The notes under the pieces: generated by a model
What the model was told of the DNA's origin: nothing
What the model saw: the letters and a program-made list of their open reading frames with translations, nothing else
Databases searched by the model: none
Program-made: the position numbers and the translations under genes
Part shown: positions 27,801 through 40,600 of the stretch, piece by piece
Position numbering within the stretch: the stretch's first letter is position 1
Layout: each line of letters opens with the position of its first letter
NCBI GenBank assembly: GCA_947247005.1
Contig: OX365944.1
Span: 21,427,501 to 21,491,500, forward strand
Length of the DNA: 64,000 nt
Reading direction: 5' to 3'
DNA from: Spisula solida
Lineage: Eukaryota; Mollusca; Bivalvia; Venerida; Mactridae

Positions 27801-30697
27801 CGGTGTATTCATCGTATACAATTACCTCCCTGTATGGTAATATGCTAATATGCAGTGTGTCTTACATTGAAATAAGCAGTACACTGTATAGGTGTAAACC
27901 ATTGAGCAGTCTCAGTATATATGTATGTTATTAAGTGATACCAGTTAATATCCATACTTCCGGTGATATACACATACATTTGTCCGTGTATGTTTAGCTT
28001 CGATTGGTTGTGTAGGCTGATGTGCCCCCAGTGTACCGACGGTGTACCGATTCCAATAGTCCTGCACTTTTTTCAAGTTGCGCGCGCATTAATTTCGGTT
28101 CACAGAAGGGGCATGCCGAAAGTCCGATTGAAACTTTTAATATGAGCCGCAAAATGAGACTTCTGGTATCAGTCTAAAAGGCATATTTACGCTGCAATCG
28201 CGGAACTAGCTGTGTGCAAATCACGTGATAGTTATATCCCGAACACAGCTTGCGGAGTGTAGATATTTGTCTATCAATATAAACAGTGTTAGAACAGCAA
28301 CGCTCTTCCATACTAGATAAGTATTGTTGGATACTTAAGCCGACTTTACATTTTAAGATAAAATAATGTGACAGTTACCATAGAGACAGACAGATGATTT
28401 CTGCTGACAAGACGCACATAAGGCACGCTTTATCATCTTGAATTGCTTCATATCTGACTCCAGTATTTTCAGCGAAAAACACATGTTTATGTTAACTTTC
28501 TTCTTTAATGGTAAAAAATCAAATGGTTCGGTTTTGGTATAATATTGATAGCATTATTATTGCAATGTGATTGAGTTTTTCTCGGACTAGCCGTCACTTG
28601 TATCTTGTTCAATGCAATGATCATGGCATTCGAGCAGGATAGTATGTGTGTTTAGATGTTTGTGCTAAAATTCAACTCCATGATTATTCATCTAGCACAA
28701 TCAGTTTTGTATTGCTAAAACTTGTTAATTCCCATTTTTGAGTTCATTTTCTCGTTCGGTTATGAGTTGGGCATTGAGCCTTGTAATTGTGGTATGTGGT
28801 GTTTTATGCCTCCCCTGTCCGGCTTTATATTATATTTGTTATAAGGTTTCATCATACAGACAATAAAGACGCTCTCCATCAAGTAGCATATTACCCAATG
28901 CTTCCTTAAAGTGCAATATTGCGTTTTTTAACAAAAAACAAACGTTATATTACAAACAAATCAATCATACGTGCAAGGCCGGCATCAAACTGTACGTGGA
29001 AAACCAGGTTCTGTTTCTGGTGATTGAAACTGACGTCCTGGAACTGTACGGTGATAAGGCAGATTTTCTATTTAGTTTGGTATTATTGCTGATGTTGCGT
29101 GGTTTTTGCGTCAATTACTACTGAACCATTTCCATTAATATTGTCTGCGCTTGATCCAATGGATACCTCGTAAAGCCGTCGAATTATTTTACTGTAAAGC
29201 TTTTTTCCATCTCATTTACTGTAATGACGTATTTATTTTGATATCAAGTCCAGACACAATGCGGGTTTTGCAGGTTCTTGCTAATGTTTACCGTAATTGA
29301 TTGTAGCTATAAAATGCGATCTCTTTGATTACATGCATCAAACGACTGATTGAAATGATCTGTGTGATGTTTTATGATTTCCGTTCTAATGGAAAACGTT
29401 GTTGTTTCGCTTTTGGAAAACCGGGCAACTAATGGTGTGTGTCTTGGGAAGCAATGTGTTACGCTAGTCACTATGGAGTACCCGCTGTGTATTGAATGGT
29501 TAAATTACATCATGTATGACCCACGACTGGTTTTACAAATAATGACAGAAATCAGGAAACTCAGGAAGTCTTTGGTCCTCAAGAATAGACATTGAGAATG
29601 AACGTGTTGATACATGTAATGACTAACTTTTGACGACTGCGTTTGTACTCTGAGAAATGTTGAAATCATATTAATTGTTCATCCATCATTTTATCTACGA
29701 GTCGATATTAGAAAGAAACAACTAAATTGTATCGTACACACATATCTAAAGCAGTAATGTACAAAATAAATATAAGAAATATCCCAAAACTTTCTTTATA
29801 GTGAGATAATTCTGGTAAACTGTAGTCGCATACCAACATTGAATACCTTACACAGTATTTCATCAAGTGGAACAAAAACGCGATACAATAATCCAAGATC
29901 TTCTAATTGTACACCTGTAGAGATCCGGTTACCGACAGATTAGAACTTCATTAAGATGGATTCACATTGTTTTATTGCCAGTTTATGTAATTAAACATTG
30001 ATGACTGTAAAACCATTGCATTAAAATAACATGCACCGCGGTCATGAAGTAATGCATGACGTTATTGTGTACCTCACGAATCAAAGCCGCTAATTTTAAC
30101 CATTATGTAGCCACTGCATATTATTTACAGGGTATTCAGCGTTGTTCATAGTTCCATTTCTAAATTTTTCAAGTGTATACAATTTCATTTATGGGTGAAT
30201 ATCAAATTAAGAATATACGTACAATTATTTCGAGACAGACGTTTGCCATTATATGTTCTTACTGTTCTAACGAGTTGTTTCTAAAGACTTTGCATAGTGT
30301 GCTGTAATGTTTTCACGCGGCGTCACAACGTCGTCCCTTCCTCCGACTCGTAGATAATGATAAAATAACTGTATTTTAAGAGATTGGCGATGAACTCTTC
30401 AATCATTAACCTATACATAAAAAGTGCCGGGTAACAACGCTTTACAACGTCAATCCTGAAGAACATGTAGGCATAATATATGTATTAACAAAAATACTTT
30501 AAATAAGAAATATTGTCTGTGACGTAATTAAACTAATGAACAGGTCTAATTTATGTGAAATGATAGATCAGTACGTTTGTCTCCGGTATTTAAATTAGTA
30601 CATACCCTATCATAGTACAACTCGATAATTATACCATTACGTTGATCAATTAGATAACATATCAATAAGATAACATGTTTATGTTATCTACATCATG

Positions 30698-30935
30698 TTA
30701 TCTACATCCACACTCTGCTACAATTATCTGATCGAATAAATTTATATCTATAAGTCATCACTCCATGTGAGTCCAGATACAGAAGAGACATGGGTTCAAA
30801 CTTGGTAGGTACACAGCAACTTCGGACAGCACGTTTAGGGTGTAGTTCATTCATCATACTCTGCACAATGGCGTGTTTCGTTGGTGTCAGATAGTCTGCA
30901 ACTGGAACGGTGCATCTCCCTGCACATTGATACGC
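30698..30935 (-). pseudogene. BMP9/10 terminal exon, middle copy, frameshifted near the C-terminus
   Basis: This is a paralogue of the exon at 42,904-42,671. The acceptor is still AG (TTATTTTAG before GCG TAT CAA TGT) and the phase is still 0. The first 66 codons are open and keep cysteines 2-5, KHAIVQ and LYLDSHGVMTYRYKF. Relative to the intact copy, two bases between the TTTATATC and GATCG blocks (plus-strand sense) have become six, a net +4. The reading then changes to a short tail ending at TAG (30,704-30,702), and the last two knot cysteines are lost. The original frame beyond the insertion still reads a CGCR-like end with its TAA at 30,700-30,698. Such a chain would probably not fold as a normal ligand. 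It could still be spliced, so expression is an open question. Confidence 0.88.
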
Positions 30936-33699
30936 CTAAAATAACACAAACAGTGCATGTACACTCGGCAAAACATATAAGTATAAATTCGAAAAACACA
31001 AGATAATTCGATGTATCACTCTAACATATGGTAGTAATTCGCTTTAAAAATACATTTTGATTGTTATGGCCAAGGGGAGTTAACCCTGTCGGAAATTGCT
31101 TCATTTACACTTAGTTGATTATAAGCAAGTGGTGTTATATGGGTTGTTCATGTCATATATTATGTCCATTGTTGATATTGTCCTACATTGTTAGTTGCGT
31201 TAGCTTTGCTATATGTGTAACCCATGGTTGCATATATTGCCGTTGATGCTCTAGATAGTTGCTGCAAAATTGGCATCTAACGTTTATTTCAAAACCTAAT
31301 GTTGTAGCGACAGTCGGCTGCAGCAACAGTCGCAATAAGGTCGATTGCGTTAAAATTGCTTCATGAATCTCGCATAATAGGCATTTCAGAGTACTCAAGC
31401 GTCCTATTACCGGCAATTACAACACTCATCGCGTTTCTGTGTTCTGGTTCAACTATTAGCTCTGATAGATGATTAAACGCCGGGAAAGTCTGTATAAGAA
31501 TACATTAGTACAAATGTAGAGCACACTACTGCTTTGCATTGACGTTTTTGTACTTACACCAGGAAACTGTGCTTTGTCGTGAGCTACATAGTTTTGGTGT
31601 TGTTAGTAATTGTTCCAATTTCACAGCAGACATATTCACGATGTAATTCGTTTTGAAACTAAAATATATGATACGGGGATAAGGAAGTTAGTTAGCTTTG
31701 TATATGATATACATGATGCATTTATTCCAAATGAATGATGAGGAATTGTCGATTTAATAATAAATATTATGATCACGGAGCTTTGATAATTGGATCTATA
31801 TGATATAGTAAACAAACATCGTTTTTTTCGGGTAAAATGACATTGATTAGTTTAGATCGACACACTACTTTTTATATTTGACAAAACTTATTTGCGGCCC
31901 TAATGGATCATTGCATACAGTTTTTTATCAGTAAAGTAGACAGCACTAGTTCGTCAGATGCGAGCTTATAAGAAGAGAATTTTATATAAATAAAGACTTG
32001 TCAAAGTCTAACTTAAAAACAACAGTTATTCATAAAATGAACTACATTATCGTGCAAATACAACACGCATTATCTTGTATTTAATTTTGTTCACACATAT
32101 CTGGCGTGCATCGATATTAATTGGTACCAAACTCATGTTCGTATAACAGACAGTGATAGCATATAAGAATATAATTGATATAAAACATTCCTAAAATGAA
32201 CGTACTTTATCGTATGACCGGCAATGCTTCCAATGCTGCATGTACGATGACTATAAAGTTTCTGATCCGTTTCCATTAAGTTCAAATGAGCATAAATCTT
32301 TCTTTGTTTTATAACATCTCATAAAAATTGTCTATTGTTTTGTCCGTGAGATATACATCTGTTTGAGATGGATTGCCTTATACGAAGTACAAATAGAAAA
32401 AGATGCCATACAAATGAGTTTGAGAAGAAAAACAAGAAATATTTCAGAGATGTCTGTCAGATATATATTATGTATTGCCGATACGAAATCCCCATATACG
32501 TTATTCATTATATCGAATGTATAGCAGAGCTTCAGGGATTTATGATTAAGACATCCATCACATGTAATTAAAGTTCCTTGTGGCTTTGGTTAAATTATAC
32601 AACACGATCTGTGACATATTCATACAACAAAAGTAACTGAGGTGTCGGTCACCAGCAGTGGAGCATTTGGATGTTTTGCAGCGCTATCTTCCTTGGCATA
32701 TTTGCAATTTATCAGGGACTTTAAATAATTTTTGTAAACACCCAGTAAGTACCTGACACAATAAGTTTTATGTCCCCAATTTCCCTCGCAGCCGAATGTA
32801 TTTGGTAGCTCTGCCAAACAAATACCGAATGGCCTTGCACTATCGACTGTTACAGCGGATCGCAAATAAACAATCAAAGACTGTCAACAATTTGTTTGTT
32901 TAGCGATGTGTTTTATTTTTGTCAGCCATGTACGGAAACCAATTTCCCCATCCTGTTTTCCTGGGAATTAATAAAAACTAGAACTAATTTAAAAAACACT
33001 TCCTCAAGTGCTTTGTCTACTCAGCTAAATGGTCGAACCTTTATTCCGTACAGCATTCCTAATAGAAATTATAATATCGCCCGGCTGACATTATTATTTA
33101 CTTTTATTCCTGTTCACATTTAAAATAGATATGTTTGCGGTTACTGTAATTTGTTTAAAAATAAAATCTATAGAACCGGTGTCTATTTGTAACAGCATTT
33201 GTGGTAATGAAAGAGAGGCATCATGGTTGGAAAACTAACATTACACTAACAAACACCGGTGAAGTTCTCCTTGAAAAGATTTAACAACCGTTTGGTGTAC
33301 AGACGCCCATTGTGGTAGACTGATTCAAATTTTTGGAAAATTCTATAAATGAAATAGGAATGTTTCTATTCCGTGCACTTCAACAAGATATTAGCTGCAG
33401 CTAGCATGGTGTATAGACCAGTTTGACATTATCACAAGTTATGCACCAATACTCAATGGGTTTTATAACTTTAACTTTTACGCTCGTATATGATCCTTTT
33501 TTTAAAATAATGAAGGACCATTCAAAACATACCAACAATGGTCATGAAAATTTTTACAACAATCACTGTCTTATCGTGTTTCTAGTCACTTCCATATTAT
33601 ATACATGTAGAACTATCACAAACTTTTAATATCTGAAATTTCAAGGGAGAATACTCAGACTATATATCGATCATTATCGGGTCCAGCGACTTTTCTGCG

Positions 33700-34110
33700 T
33701 GCGTGGAAAAGTGCGAGCATCCGTCGGATTTTTTCTGGTTCATGACTTTGTCAGGCATTGAACAATCTAGCTTATATTTGGCATGAATGTTACCCGATAT
33801 AAGAAGGAGTGTAATGTACAAACTCCAGGTTCCTATCTTAAAGGTCAATGTCACCGTTGAAGATCAAAGTCAAAATTGAAGTTTGTCCTGACCAGAACCT
33901 TTACAATTACCAATCGTGCTTATGTTTGGCATGCATATTCACCTCCATGAGAAGGAGTGCAATGCGCAAACCCAAAGTTCCCATCGCAAAGGTCAAGATC
34001 ACAGTTGCAAGTCGACGATCACAATGAAGTTTGTAAGACCCAGTACAAAGGTCAAATTAAAGTTTGTCAAGGGCATTTCTTCTTTATGCAAAATCATTGG
34101 CACATGGTTT
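33700..34110. repeat. AGGTCA-rich tandem repeat (unit 4)
   Basis: This is the unit-4 counterpart of 21,790-22,170. It is nearly identical and again abuts the inverted-repeat element at 34,112. Confidence 0.65.
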
Positions 34111-34111
34111 C

Positions 34112-34318
34112 AATTTTTCTGAGTGTATTCTATGTATAAAGAAGGTCGTGCAGCGGCCATGTTAGCCGTAACGGAAACGAAGTTACGAAAGCTCGTACCC
34201 AGTTTTTCAACAGTTGTCAAGCAAATACGGATACCTGTTCCTGTGACGTCATATTCGTTGCAACTAAAAATGGCCGCTGTACAACCTTCTCTATACATAG
34301 GGTACACTCAGAAAAATT
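34112..34318. mobile_element. Small element with ~48-bp inverted arms and a CRE-like palindrome (unit 4)
   Basis: This is the counterpart of the element at 22,178. The arms and the central TGACGTCA are retained. It contains an extra ACGAAAGCTCGTACCCAG-type segment absent from unit 3. Confidence 0.65.
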
Positions 34319-36706
34319 TAATCCATATGGCCATGATTTTGTCACCAATGCTATAAACAAAGAACGAATTGAAGATTTTTTGTCCAAAAACACAATAATT
34401 TGATTCAACGCGTGACGGGTTTGTGTGAATGACATCTCTAATAGGAATACTGTGTGGTTGTATGTGCACTAAAATTCAACTCCAGTTGCACCATACACTC
34501 AAACGATTTCAAAACGCACCACTTATGAAAAATAAATTGTATGGATGAAAACGTAAATCTATGGTTATTTAACTTTTGGTGAATAAACTTCAGTCTTTAC
34601 GCAACGAGTTATGTCAAGTTCATGTAATTATCGCGAGTTTGAAATAAATTATGCTATGGTAACCAGAGGGACACATAAAAATCAAAGTCGCAATTTTACT
34701 AGTGAGTATATGAACCTGCTGCATTGGTACATGCACGTGCCCTCGCCTCCTAAATACAGTAAATAATGGCATATACATGTACATTATGTTCTGTGTGATG
34801 TTTTCCCACTCTTCAAGCAGCACTTTACTTAAATTATAATGATATGTGGCTGTGTCTGTCTTGCTTAAACCGTATGACCGGGTTCAGATTCTAGATGTGC
34901 TCCGTGTGTGAACTTGAGATGGTTTCAAGTCAAATTTAGCATAGAAGATTTGGTGATTGTTGTCAATCTGTTAGGATTTTTCCCGCTTTGCGTCTACGAC
35001 ACCTCAAACCAATGCCACGAAGACGGTTGAAGACAATACATTCGCGAATAAAGCTCGATAAGGACGAAAATCGTTCCCAATTGTACTTTAAAAGTAATTT
35101 CCTTTTTATTGATAATTATGAAGGAAAAATGCAATTATGTACTTTTGACTAATCCACTGACACCCGGCATTCGCCTGACACTATGTGCAGTCATACAAAA
35201 CCATTTCCAGTGACGCAGCCTGTGTAATGTTGCCTCCTGGATCCGGGCCATAACCTTCGGCTGGTCTGATCGTGGTCGGCCTTGACTGCCATACTTCAAG
35301 AATCGATGTTCTAAGCACACGCTCGATTTGTGGTGGCAACTCGACCGCCATGCCATTGTACCGTGGCTCATTTTAGCTTGTAGCAAAACCTAGAGCCTTC
35401 GAACAAATAGTTCGAGCTAATCGCAGCAGAACAAGACCATTTGAAAATATGTTTATGTTGTTTTTTCAATGTATAAATCTACAGTGTACAATTTAAAATC
35501 AATATCGATCCGTAATGTTGACGCGATAGAACTGCACGTGCAAAACATGCAAAATCAGGGAAGTGGTGCTGGCAGGGTATTTCGAATTATAAAATCTTCA
35601 TTTGCTTTGCCTTAGTTAAAGATTATAAACCTGAGAAAAACTGTCAACTATTAATTTCAACCCAAAATGAATTTTGACAAAATTCAGTTATTTTTATACT
35701 GGTGCGTTTTTAAATCTGTTGAGTGTATATTGCTGTAATGTATTCATTTAACAATGCAGCCAATATGAACGCTGCTTATAGTAGCACATCTTCCCGATGT
35801 TTCAACAATGTCTAACACTGCACGCACGTTTTGAAACAAATACCCGCCATGAAACAACCAGGTAATTCAATGTTATAAGACAAGCATACAGTACATATCC
35901 AGGATAATCACCCGTCTGTTATTTGCGAATATAACTGACGGCCTGTAATGTACATGGGAAATTACGCAGGATTATTCAGTTTGTTCCGTATCATTGCTAA
36001 TGTTTAGTTATTTATGCGTCACTTACTACTTAACCATTTTCATTAATAGTGTCTGACTTTGAGCAAATGAAGGCATCAAGAAACCTTACTGAAAAGTATT
36101 ATATTCTGTCTCGTAGACCGGAATGGCGTACAGTTGTTTTGATATTGAGATCAGACACAATGCACATTTTGCAAGTTATTGCTAATGTTTATCACTATAA
36201 TTGACAGCATGCAGTTGAATGCAATCCCTATGACAATATGCATCACTTGAGCGATTGAAATGATAGTTGGAATCAGGCTTTTATAATATCCATTTCAAAG
36301 TAAATTTTATTGTTCGCTTCAGGGAAAAATTGAAACTAATGGACTGCACTTCTGAAAAAAGCAATTTATTATGATATTCACTATGCTATACCTGTAGTGT
36401 ATTGAATTTCAAAACCACGCGAAAGTACATCATGCATGAACTGCGATTATAGTATTATGTTTAAAACAAGCTTAGACAACGCACAGTAATGGATAGACTG
36501 TCAAAACGCTTGATGACAAGGTTTGTTCACAGTGCGAACTGGTAAGGCGTTATGGCATTTATGTTATGTACGTGTATTTAAAACTCATATTTTACCAATT
36601 GGCCAATGATTTGTTATACGAAATGTGTTGACATTCTAACACAAATCTACGTCTTTGTGGAACACAACTAACTATGCATTGCTGTACAATCTACTAGTTA
36701 TACATA

Positions 36707-36855
36707 CAGTAAAGTTCCGCTAATAATACCACTTTGATTATTTTGAAATCATGCAGGGTTTTGCCAGTTTAAGAACAAAAAAGGTCCGCTAATTAGACCG
36801 ATTCGCTATTAAGACCACCTTTTTAACTGGTCTTATTAGCTAGCGGAATTCACTG
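36707..36855. mobile_element. TA-flanked MITE (unit 5)
   Basis: This is the same insertion as at 24,728, at the same site and flanked by TA. It has an internal deletion of about 21 bp between short AAG direct repeats. Sharing by descent with unit 4 is the simplest explanation. Confidence 0.8.
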
Positions 36856-39397
36856 TATTATTTACATGTATTTGAAAACAATTGGTGGTTAGATAATTTC
36901 GAATAAGCATCACTCGTAAGTTATTGGTTTCAGTTAAAAGAATTAAGAATTAAACAATTTAGAAAAGAACATCTACGTAGGTGTCTTGTATAATTAGTAG
37001 GACAATTTAGAGAGACGTCTGTGCGAGAATATTACACTGCCAAACACCAGAAGGTCTTTATCTAGATGATTAAACACGTATTGCATATACTGAAACCAAA
37101 TGAAGAATACTTAATTAATGTTTCTTGGAATTGTATGATATATAGAATTGGAAAGGTTCAAATTTACGTGTCTCTGTCAGAGTACCTCAACAGTCGTCTC
37201 TACTGATAATGACAGGAAGTATAGATCAAATGGCATTATCACAATCTATGTCAGTATATATAACGACTTTCTAAACCCGTCTTGTGCTTAAAATGTGTGA
37301 CTTTGTTGAGGCAAATTGTAGATTACCTAGACACACTTTGAAGTTCAGTCTTTCAAGACTTCCAAGACTAAGTCCGGGTACATTATATAGCAGAGATATT
37401 TAAACAAAGTACAATGTATTGCACTTCTCAAAGACAAAGATAATTCTGTAGCAGAAACTGGTAAATGGTTACATAATGTATAACTTCAAAATCAATGGTA
37501 TATTCTTTCTTTCTTAATCGCTGTATACTACGGATTCTTCGAAAACACGATAGCATATTATTACATTCTGATAGCTGCCAATGTATGTCCAAATAAAAAT
37601 AATCATGTTTTTACGTATGTTGATAATTATGTACATTCATTTGCATGTATACGTGCTATTAAATTAAATAATGAATTTCTTTCACGAAATTTAAAATCAT
37701 TGTGCATCATGTGTCATTCAATTATGAAACCATATAACATTTACTGTATGTGGTAACCTTCTAAGCCAACTAAACCAAACCGAACACAACAATTATGACA
37801 AAGAAATACACTAAAAGCTAACGGCATTTCATCTTAAATAATAAATAGTCCTATTGTTTTATCTGTGGTTTGCTCAATGAAACATTAATATATGTTAAAC
37901 ATTTATGGTATGATAGCGTGCAGTACAGTCATATACTACTATAATTGCAGAACGTCGGACATACCAGTAATCAATAATGTCTACACAATTAGGAATATAA
38001 AGTACATCCCAAATTAAGTGAAACAGTGAAGATTAGTATTCGTATTGTGATTTTCCTTTGATAATGTTCAGATGAGATGTTATTAAAAATATAATCTAGG
38101 CATAACACAGCAATCTTTGGTATCTTACATTTGTTGCTGTTTGGTACATGTATTGGCATAGTTACATTTGCAACTCTGTTTTTCCGTTCGTTTGCACTGT
38201 AACATGTTTATTACCGCTAGGTATATTTTTGACGGTATTACATAGCAGTTTTATTCTTATTAACCACGGACCATCTGCAATCAGGTGCATGCTTTGTCAT
38301 AAACAGCCCAATGTACTACAACTCGGGCGGCATTCCGGTTTCCATCGATGAAGACAAGCAATGTGAAATACACCGTCTGTAGTAACACCACCACAGAGAC
38401 CCATGAATGTTAATGTTGACCGGTCCCACTAACTCTCGGATTCAACCATCCGTGCTTCTAGTTACAGACGATGAAAGCATTGAACAGCTGTTTTTCCATC
38501 ACGTGACGGTGTACAGACAGGTGTGTGTGAATTATTAACTTAAAACTGTCAAATACCCGCACAACTGAAGCAATTACATAAATTATGTAACATTCTGTCA
38601 AATTAATATACTTTATACTGCATGATTGCTTCAAATCGTCTGTGATGTGATGTCGCTCCACCTACGTATGTAACACTAAGGTGTCGAATTTGTTTTCAGT
38701 AAGCAAAGACACGCATTATATTTATTCATATTTATTTCAACAATATAAGCCAAGGGTTGGTATTCAATTTTGTCCTTATTTATTTGGAAAACAAGGTTAG
38801 CCAATCATATCGCCTGTTACTCACCAATACTTTAATATGGTGTGATCTGATTGGTTTTCCTGAAAGATCAATATTGAATACCAACCCTTAACGACATTGT
38901 TAGTGGATAGCATTTTAGAAATGTAAGGAATTCCAAACAATACGCACATAGGAAGCACTGTGTGGTCAATTAAGAGCATCTTCCAGGCAGCTGAAAAAAA
39001 CAAACCGCCACTACCTTAAAAACACATGGATGTATGTTACTACGATGGAGGTGATAAACAATAACTGCCTATCGTCAGGTTATTCGTATTGCAGTCACTA
39101 GTGCTGTATACCAAAGGCGAAATAAATAATACCAGAAATTCCCTTGCTAGACGCTCAGTATAAATGGGAAAATGGCTTCTCTTCTCTCATACCCTCGTGG
39201 TGATGGATTAAATCAAGAAGGAGGTGCCGGGGAGTGATTAATATAAGTTGGAAAAATTGTTTCAAAATCGGCCTTTAGTAAATTGGTATAAACTACTATT
39301 GCTGGTGACAAAAAAAACACTATGGTCATTTCTGTCGTCTAAAATGCTGATAGTTGGCTTAAAAACTAAACTGTACATTTTAATCTATTTCTTCTTA

Positions 39398-39659
39398 GAA
39401 TATAACCTACAGTATGAGCCAATGAAAACGCCGCATTTTCGCGGTTAAATGAAAATTTAATCATTAAAATTTTCTCTTAACAGACTTGACGTCTTGCGTT
39501 GGTGCTAATTTCTATCGCCCAATCAGAATGCAGAATGTTATATTCTAAGTTAGTTAGAACATATTAAGTAAATTTTAATGACTAAAAAGGCCTCGCTTCG
39601 CTTCGCTCGCTCCGCCCTTTTTAATCATTAAAATTTACTTAATATGTTCTAACTATAAC
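39398..39659. mobile_element. Foldback insertion private to unit 5, with TTA target duplication
   Basis: Units 3 and 4 read CTTCTTAAATCTTC here. Unit 5 has 262 bp inserted, flanked by TTA on both sides. The insertion contains a 38-nt arm (39,553-39,590) and its reverse complement (39,616-39,653), matching at 37 of 38 positions around a 25-nt CpG-rich loop of CTTCG/CTCG repeats. A second, smaller AT-rich hairpin (GAAAATTTAA...TTAAAATTTTC) lies at about 39,450. No protein is encoded. It is best classed as a MITE or foldback element of unknown family. Confidence 0.7.
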
Positions 39660-40136
39660 TTAAATCTTCGCGGCCAATATATAATTATGCATATATTTGA
39701 TACATTATAAACGAAACTTACCAAAGCTTGTACAGTATGTCATTAATTGTGAGAGGCAGTATATACGCGTAAATCTGTCTCCTGGGTGTGTTGCTAGGCG
39801 ATGCCATGGGTTTTGTATGGCTTCTAGTTGCCTGTGCATGTACAGTATAGATCGTAAAAGCTCGGCCATTTCCGTTTGTCTCCGGTAAATATATTACAAT
39901 ACATAAAGGCCTAGGTGATCACAATGGTACAGTATTTGATAAACATTCCTACATCAGGTGTTTGCGCAGTGTGGTGGCTGTAAAATGTCTCCCCGTACAT
40001 TCATTTCGGTGTATTCATCGTATACATTACCTCCCTGTAAGGTAATGTGCAAATACGTTAGACCTTGCAGTGTGTCATTCATTGAAATAAGCAAGTATTG
40101 TCCGTGTGTTCCACTTACTTATTCTTTTTTTGTACT

Positions 40137-40600
40137 ATTGAAATAAGCAGTACACTGTATAGGTGTAATCCATTGTGTTGTCTCAGCATATATGTATGTT
40201 ATTAAGTGATACCAGTTAATATTCATACTTCCGGTGATATACACATACATTTGTCCGTGTATGTTTAGCTTCGATTGGTTGTGTAGGCTGATTTGCCCCC
40301 AGTGTACTCACGGTGTATCGATTGCAATAGTCCTGCATTTTTTTTCAAGTTGCGCGCGCATTAAGTTCATTGAAATAAGCAGCAAACTGTATAGGTGCAA
40401 TCCATTGTGTTGTCTCAGCATATATGTATGTTATTAAGTGATACAAGTTAATATCCATACTTCCGGTGATATACACATACATTTGTCCGTGTATGTTTAG
40501 CTTCGATTGGTTGTGTAGGCTGATTTTCCCCCAGTGTACCGATGGTGTACCGATTCCAATAGTCCTGCAATTCTTTCAAGTTCCGCGCATTATTTTGGTG
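40137..40600. repeat. 232-bp tandem duplication private to unit 5
   Basis: The ATTGAAATAAGCAG...CAGCATATATGTATGTTATT... block at 40,137-40,368 is repeated from 40,369. Units 3 and 4 have one copy (about 16,718 and 27,867). A partial third start (ATTGAAATAAGCA at about 40,080) suggests repeated slippage or unequal exchange at the same junction. Confidence 0.75.

Larger units (their letters stand above)
23769..35732. repeat. Segmental duplication unit 4 (12.0 kb, carries middle BMP exon copy)
   Basis: This is the complete unit from the CTGTAATGTATTCATTTAAC anchor to the same anchor at 35,733. It contains the frameshifted terminal exon at 30.7-30.9 kb, a TA-flanked MITE at 24,728-24,897 and the inverted-repeat element at 34,112-34,318. 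It is colinear with unit 3 throughout, with small indels. Confidence 0.9.
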
